From NCBI GenBank assembly GCA_021827225.1, contig JAKAXG010000012.1, positions 1 through 19,536 on the forward strand: a stretch of 19,536 nucleotides of DNA. The letters run 5' to 3'. Position 1 is the first letter of the stretch, and every line of letters begins with the position of its first letter. The stretch is from Actinomycetes bacterium (GTDB taxonomy: Bacteria; Actinomycetota; Acidimicrobiia; Acidimicrobiales; Palsa-688). The position numbers and the translations under genes are program-made. This document shows, piece after piece, positions 15,561 through 19,536 of this stretch. The notes under the pieces are model-generated. The model searched no databases. It was not told the origin of the DNA and saw nothing but the letters and a program-made list of their open reading frames with translations.

Positions 15561-15609
15561 GCTTCGGTGACCGAAATCCACGTGCCAGGTGGATTTCCGT
15601 CACCGGAGC
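15561..15609. terminator. Long intergenic hairpin, probable bidirectional terminator
   Basis: The arms GCTTCGGTGAC-C-GAAATCCAC (15561-15581) and GTGGATTTC-C-GTCACCGGAGC (15589-15609) pair over 21 positions around a 7-base loop, with one C-C mismatch and one G-T wobble. It lies between the convergent PH-like gene and the LLM oxidoreductase, where a two-way terminator is expected. A/T content in the stem is higher than in the surroundings. There is no long T run, so rho-independent action is inferred. Confidence 0.7.
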
Positions 15610-15627
15610 CGCTCTCGTGTCACCAAA

Positions 15628-15690
15628 GCGCCCGGGAACCGCCAGCGAGCGCCCGGGAACCGCCAGCGAGCGCCGGCAAACCGCCGGCCG
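15628..15690. repeat. 21-bp tandem repeat, two copies plus a degenerate third
   Basis: GCGCCCGGGAACCGCCAGCG plus A is repeated exactly at 15628-15648 and 15649-15669, followed by a diverged copy (GCGCCGGCAAACCGCCGGCC) to about 15690. It lies just 3' of the long hairpin and ends before the LLM stop codon at 15703. No reading frame is served by it. Confidence 0.7.
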
Positions 15691-15702
15691 ACGCCCCCCG
15701 CG

Positions 15703-16587
15703 TCAGGTCTGCAGGTCCAGAACGGTGTCGGCCAGCCAGGCCAGCTCCTCCGACCACGCTTCGGCCGAGTCGAGCGGCACGAGCGGCCGGACCACGAACT
15801 TCGACAGGCCTTCGTCGACCAGCTGGCCGGTCAGCCGGCGGAGGGCCTCCGCCCCGATGGGGACCAGCTCGCTGGGGTCGGCGGCGTTCTCCGGCCGGCG
15901 GGGCCGGAGAGGCCGCAGCCGGGCGGCCCGCTCCACATCCTCGGGCCGGCGGGCGTAGCCGATGGACAACCCGAAGTGCTCCGGGTCGATGGTGCGGCCC
16001 GCGGCGGCCGCCTCCGCCTGGATGGCGTCGCGTATCTGGCCCGCCCGGCGGGGTGACACGAGAGATCCCAGCCACCCGTCGGCCACCCGGCCGGCCCGGC
16101 CGATGGCGTCGGGCCCCGAACCACCCAGCCACACCTCGAGGGGCTGCTGCACCGGCAGCACCGGCAGGGCCAGCCCGTCCACCGGCTCGCCGGCCCACCA
16201 CGACCGCAGCCGGGGCACCAGCTCCTCCATCATCCGGCCCCGGTGCCGGCCGGCGGTGCCGAGGGCGTCGCGCTCGCCGGGCAGGTCCAGCCCGGGCACG
16301 AAGGTGAGCAGCAGCCGCCCCCCGGTGAGCCGGTCGAGCTGGGCCATCCGGTGGGCGACCAGGTAGGGGGTGGAACCGAAGGGGATCAGGTTCATGCCCA
16401 GATGCAGCCGGCGGGTGCGGGCGGCGGCGAACGCCACCCCCAGCGACGGGTCGGTAGCCGGGACCGACGGCACGTCGGACATCCACAGCGTGTCGAACCC
16501 GGCCGATTCGACCTGCTCCACGACCGGGCCGAACGACGCCGGGTCCGGCGGGCCCAGCCCCACCGAGACAGCGAAGCGGACCTTCAC
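15703..16587 (-). CDS. LLM-class F420-dependent oxidoreductase
   Basis: A 294-residue cytoplasmic protein of the luciferase-like monooxygenase fold. Visible pieces are FAVSVGLGPPDPASFGPVVE, then VESAGFDTLWMSDV (about 27-40), RLHLGMNLIPFGSTPYLVAH (60-79), the cofactor-loop segment MAQLDRLTGGRLLLTFVPGL (81-100), and EVWLGGSGPDAIGRAGRVAD (about 151-170) with ADGWLGS. These are standard for actinobacterial enzymes using reduced coenzyme F420 (or FMN) for hydride transfer or oxygenation of small molecules; the substrate is not given by sequence. GTG at 16587 overlaps the stop of the amidohydrolase upstream by 4 bases (GTGA), making it the third gene of the operon. A possible role is redox processing of the product of the two amidohydrolases. 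Confidence 0.87.
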   Translation of the reverse strand: MKVRFAVSVGLGPPDPASFGPVVEQVESAGFDTLWMSDVPSVPATDPSLGVAFAAARTRRLHLGMNLIPFGSTPYLVAHRMAQLDRLTGGRLLLTFVPGLDLPGERDALGTAGRHRGRMMEELVPRLRSWWAGEPVDGLALPVLPVQQPLEVWLGGSGPDAIGRAGRVADGWLGSLVSPRRAGQIRDAIQAEAAAAGRTIDPEHFGLSIGYARRPEDVERAARLRPLRPRRPENAADPSELVPIGAEALRRLTGQLVDEGLSKFVVRPLVPLDSAEAWSEELAWLADTVLDLQT

Positions 16588-17726
16588 GCCGAGACCCTGG
16601 TGTCGATGGCGTACAACTGGGCGACGTTCCCGCCCAGGATGGCCCGTCGCTGCTCATCGTCCAGGTCCCGGGTGTGCCGGTCGAGAAGCTCCTGGCTCCA
16701 CGGCCAGGTGGAGTCGGAGTGCGGGAAATCGTTGGCCCACAGCAGGTGGCGCCAGTTCATGTCCGAGGCGAACCGGAACGCCGTCCAGTCGTCCTGGAAG
16801 GTGACATAGACATTGTCGGAAAAATACTCCGACGGTGCCCGGGTCAGCTCCTGCCCGGCGGGCAGCCAGTTGCGGTGCCGGTTGTAGGCGTGGTCCAGGC
16901 GGTACATGAAGTGCGGCACCCAGCCGGCGTCTGCTTCGGCGCAGACCACCCGGACCTCGGGGTTGCGTTCGAACACGCCGCCCAGCACGAGCATGCCCAT
17001 CACGTCCTGGCAGCCGCGGACGATGGAGAGGAACGAGTTCATCTTCGGCCCTCGGGTCTGGCCGGCCTTCATGGTCAGGATGTGGAACGACGGCACCATG
17101 CCGAGCGCGGCGGTGGCCGCCCAGAACTCGTCGTAGATGGGAGAGTCGTAGTCCTCCACGCCGGGCTCGCCCGGCATCATCACCCCCCGCAGACCGAGGG
17201 CCTTCATGGCCTGGAGGTCGGCGATGCCCTCGTCGGGCGTGCGCATCGCCGTCTGGCCCAGTCCGATCAGCCGGTCGGGGTGGGCGGCGCAGTAGCCGGC
17301 GATCCACCGGTTGTAGGCGTCGAAGCAGGCCTTCTTGTAGTCGAGGTCCGGGTGGTTGCACAGCACCATGCCGATGCTCGGGTAGATCACCTCGGCGGAC
17401 ACGCCGTCGCGGTCCTGGTCGGCCAGCCGGGCGTCGGGGTCCCAGCCGCCGGGGTGCAGGTCCGCGAAGCGGGAGCCCCTCAGCTTGATCTCCTCGGGCG
17501 CCTTGCCGGCGGCCGCCACGGTGCCCAGCGACAGCGGTCGGGGGAACCCGTCGACCACGAACGCGTCACCGATCTCCGGGCCGCAGTCCTGCAGGCGGGG
17601 CGCCCGGTCGGCGAACGCCGGGTCGATGTGGTCGACGTAGGTGCCGGCCGGTTCGGTGATGTGCGAGTCGGCGGATATCACGGCGCCGGCGACGCCGGTT
17701 CCAGCAGTGACCGACCCGGCAGTCAC
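16584..17726 (-). CDS. Amidohydrolase family 2 protein
   Basis: A 380-residue metal-dependent hydrolase or decarboxylase of the amidohydrolase-2 group (ACMSD-like TIM barrel). The metal motif near the N-terminus is SADSHITEP (18-26), the DxHxxEP form common in actinobacterial members. Other marks are YPSIGMVLCNHPDLDYKKAC and AYNRWIAGYCAAHPDRLIGL, FHILTMKAGQ, CAEADAGWVPHFMYRLDHAY, and the late Asp in LLWANDFPHSDSTWPWS. These enzymes act on aromatic or amide substrates in degradation pathways. GTG at 17726 is preferred because GGAGGTG lies 5 bases upstream and it overlaps the preceding stop by 4 bases. A start at GTG 17681 (VISADSH) is also possible. It shares the operon with a D-aminoacylase-like gene and an F420 oxidoreductase. 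Confidence 0.87.
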   Translation of the reverse strand: MTAGSVTAGTGVAGAVISADSHITEPAGTYVDHIDPAFADRAPRLQDCGPEIGDAFVVDGFPRPLSLGTVAAAGKAPEEIKLRGSRFADLHPGGWDPDARLADQDRDGVSAEVIYPSIGMVLCNHPDLDYKKACFDAYNRWIAGYCAAHPDRLIGLGQTAMRTPDEGIADLQAMKALGLRGVMMPGEPGVEDYDSPIYDEFWAATAALGMVPSFHILTMKAGQTRGPKMNSFLSIVRGCQDVMGMLVLGGVFERNPEVRVVCAEADAGWVPHFMYRLDHAYNRHRNWLPAGQELTRAPSEYFSDNVYVTFQDDWTAFRFASDMNWRHLLWANDFPHSDSTWPWSQELLDRHTRDLDDEQRRAILGGNVAQLYAIDTRVSA

Positions 17727-19435
17727 GCCGCCACCTCCGGTGCCGCCTGGCCGCCCCGGATCAGCTTTCCGGGCAGGTCGCCGGTGGGCTGCCCGGAGGC
17801 GTACACCTCGGTCCCGGACACGAAGGTGTGGAGATAGCCGGTGGCGTCCTGCATGAGCCGCTTGCCGCCGGCCGGCAGGTCGTGGACGATCCGGGGTGGG
17901 TGCAGCCTGAGGTTGTCGAAGTCGATCACGTTGATATCGGCCTTGAAGCCGGGGGCCAGCACCCCCCGGTCGTAGAGCCCGACGGTCTCGGCGGTGGCCC
18001 GGCACTGGCGCTCGACGATCCACGGCAGGTCGAAACGCCGGCCCCGGGGACGGTCCCGGCCCCAGTAGGCGAGGAGGGTGGTGGGGAAGCTGGCGTCGCA
18101 GATGGTCCCGACGTGGGCGCCCCCGTCGCCCAGCCCGGGCACCGTCCAGCGATGGGCCAGCAGCTCGCCGGCGACGTCGAGGCTGCCGTCGAAGTAGTTG
18201 AGCACCGGCATGTACAGCAGGGCGGTACCGTCGCGTTCGAGCAGCAGATCGTAGAGGACGTCTTCGGGCGTCCTGCCCTCCCGCTCGGCGCGGGCGGCCA
18301 CCGAGGCCGACGGTTCCGGCTCGTAATCGGGTGGGTCTCCCAGCTCGAACAGCCGCTCCAGACGGAGCCGGGTGCCGCCCGGCCGGGCGGCGACTTCGGC
18401 CAGCACCGCCGCCTTCACGTCCGCCTGCGCGAGCCGGGTCACCCGCTCGGCCAGGGGCATCCCGGCCAGCGAGGCGTAGGTGGCCGAGTGCTTCAGGGGG
18501 TTCACGCTCCCCTCCAGGCCGATCAGCGCCCCGATGCCCCGGGCCGCCACCTGCGCCCGCATCCGCAGCCCGGCGGCGTTGGCCGCGTCCAGCGCGGCGA
18601 GGAAGCGCCGGTAGCCGTCGCCGGGGCCGCCCTGGGCCAGGGAGACCGACAGCGGCCGCCCGGACCGGCGCATCATCTCGAACAGCGTCTCCACCTCGGT
18701 GTCGAAGTCGGGGAAGTCGGAGATGACCTGCAGGACACCGGCGCCGGTCCGGCCGATGGCCGAGGCGATGCCGACCAGCTCCTCCCGGGCGGCGGTGAGG
18801 GTGGGGGTCGGCTCACCCCGGCTGGTGCGGTGGTTGAGGGTGCGCGACGTGGTGAACCCGAGGGCCCCGGACCGGATGCCTTCGGCGGCGAGCCGGCCCA
18901 TCTCGGCGATCTCCTCGGGGGTGGCCGGCTCCCGGTCGGCGCCCCTCTGTCCCATCACGTAGAGGCGGATCGGTCCGTGGCAGACCTGGGCTGCGCAGTC
19001 GATGTCGTGGGCCCGGCTGCCGACGGCGTCGAGGAACTCGCCGATGCTCTCCCAACTCCACGGCAGGCCCTCGTGCAGGACCGTGCCGGGCAGGTCCTCG
19101 ACCCCTTCCATCAACTCGATCAGCTGGTCATGGTCGGACTCCCGGACCGGGGCGAACCCCACGCCGCAGTTGCCCATCACCACGGTGGTCACCCCCTGGC
19201 CGGACGAGGGCTGCAGCCGTTCGTCCCAGGTGGCCTGACCGTCGTAGTGGGTGTGGATGTCGACGAACCCCGGGGTCACCAGCGCCCCGGCGGCGTCGAC
19301 CTCCCGCCGGCCGCGGCCGTCGACCCGGCCCACCTCCGAGACGCGGTTGCCGTCGACGGCCAGGTCGGCGGTGCGGGCCGGGCCCCCGGTCCCGTCGATG
19401 ACGGTTCCTCCTCGGATCACCAGATCGTGGGTCAT
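17723..19435 (-). CDS. D-aminoacylase-like amidohydrolase (N-acyl-D-amino-acid deacylase family)
   Basis: A 570-residue metal-dependent amidohydrolase. The N-terminal beta region (DLVIRGGTVIDGTGG) leads to GFVDIHTHYDGQATWD with the metal-binding His61-x-His63. GNCGVGFAPVR follows with Cys90, the bridging ligand of D-aminoacylases. AQVCHGPIRLYVMG (149-162), GIRSGALGFTTSRTLNHRTS (187-206) and GLGDGGAHVG with Asp437 (434-443) match the same family. The middle region where D-aminoacylases keep two more His ligands reads VLQVISDFPDFDTEVE and LSVSLAQGGPGDG, without those His residues, as in a divergent actinobacterial subgroup, so the reaction may differ. ATG at 19435 has AGGG 5 bases upstream. It is the first gene of the operon. 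The D-amino-acid substrate named by the family is not established here. Confidence 0.85.
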   Translation of the reverse strand: MTHDLVIRGGTVIDGTGGPARTADLAVDGNRVSEVGRVDGRGRREVDAAGALVTPGFVDIHTHYDGQATWDERLQPSSGQGVTTVVMGNCGVGFAPVRESDHDQLIELMEGVEDLPGTVLHEGLPWSWESIGEFLDAVGSRAHDIDCAAQVCHGPIRLYVMGQRGADREPATPEEIAEMGRLAAEGIRSGALGFTTSRTLNHRTSRGEPTPTLTAAREELVGIASAIGRTGAGVLQVISDFPDFDTEVETLFEMMRRSGRPLSVSLAQGGPGDGYRRFLAALDAANAAGLRMRAQVAARGIGALIGLEGSVNPLKHSATYASLAGMPLAERVTRLAQADVKAAVLAEVAARPGGTRLRLERLFELGDPPDYEPEPSASVAARAEREGRTPEDVLYDLLLERDGTALLYMPVLNYFDGSLDVAGELLAHRWTVPGLGDGGAHVGTICDASFPTTLLAYWGRDRPRGRRFDLPWIVERQCRATAETVGLYDRGVLAPGFKADINVIDFDNLRLHPPRIVHDLPAGGKRLMQDATGYLHTFVSGTEVYASGQPTGDLPGKLIRGGQAAPEVAA

Positions 19436-19484
19436 TGTTCCCTGTGCCTCCCCCGATGACGCTGCTGTCTCCGGAAGAGACTAC

Positions 19485-19530
19485 GGCCGCCGGCCGCCGG
19501 CCGCCGGCCGCCGGCCGCCGGCCGCCGGCC
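19485..19530. repeat. GGCCGCC heptamer array (six copies plus four bases)
   Basis: GGCCGCC is repeated six times without error from 19485 to 19526, then GGCC to 19530. It lies about 50 bases upstream of the D-aminoacylase-like start (minus strand), within the likely promoter or leader. A 7-bp unit in a non-coding site can change copy number by slippage and alter promoter spacing. The window ends 6 bases later, so its right border and neighbour are not seen. Confidence 0.85.
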
Positions 19531-19536
19531 CGGGCG

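Noticed and set aside
15628..15690. CRISPR-like array at the 21-bp repeats
   Set aside because: Units are directly adjacent with no spacers, only two exact copies, and no cas genes are in the window.
17828..19459. Plus-strand open frame of 543 codons opposite the D-aminoacylase-like gene
   Set aside because: Lacks recognisable motifs and consists of biased residues. The minus strand carries the metal-binding motifs and operon overlaps.
1..19536. tRNA, rRNA, insertion sequences, integrase or phage genes
   Set aside because: Reading both strands showed no tRNA cloverleaf, rRNA segment, transposase, integrase or terminal inverted repeats that I could support.

Overview
The window is very GC-rich DNA (long G/C runs, GTG starts as common as ATG, genes overlapping by 4 bases as GTGA or ATGA). 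This fits a high-GC actinobacterium. The GYWLVAADGGVFSFGDA-type repeat protein, the F420-dependent luciferase-like oxidoreductase and the two amidohydrolases of actinobacterial type point to Acidimicrobiia or a close relative. That placement is inference from protein style; no rRNA or tRNA gene is present to confirm it.

Layout. (1) 1-2026: the 5' end of a DMT-type permease on the minus strand, then a divergent promoter region with a short dyad, then a spinster-like MFS transporter. (2) 2031-5093: a small unknown minus-strand protein divergent from a stand-alone SF2 helicase, then a convergent type II haloacid-dehalogenase-like hydrolase. (3) 5246-15057: the main accessory block, a co-directional cell-surface glycan locus preceded by a repeated 7-mer with an inverted partner (possible operator). 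Its order is GT2 lipid-phosphate-sugar synthase, GT4 with an extra C-terminal domain, a secreted or anchored beta-repeat protein carrying a beta-amylase-like TIM-barrel domain, a GT-C (PMT/ArnT-like) membrane glycosyltransferase, an SGNH hydrolase with an altered block III, and an 879-residue fusion of a Wzx/MOP flippase to a GT4 glycosyltransferase. (4) 15127-15609: a small PH-like protein, probably leaderless, ending in a long hairpin between convergent genes. (5) 15703-19435: a three-gene minus-strand operon, read as D-aminoacylase-like amidohydrolase, amidohydrolase-2 protein, then F420-dependent LLM oxidoreductase, each joined to the next by a 4-base overlap. A GGCCGCC heptamer array lies just upstream of it.

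How the genes may work together. In the glycan locus the GT2 enzyme would charge a polyprenyl phosphate with a sugar. The GT-C enzyme would use that donor on the outer face of the membrane. The two GT4 domains would build a lipid-linked oligosaccharide inside, and the fused flippase would move it out. The SGNH enzyme and the glycosidase-like repeat protein would modify, trim or hold the product. No Wzy polymerase, Wzz or priming transferase is visible, so the system either depends on genes elsewhere or makes a short unpolymerised glycan. The minus-strand operon looks catabolic (amide or ring hydrolysis plus a flavin/F420 redox step), with unknown substrate.
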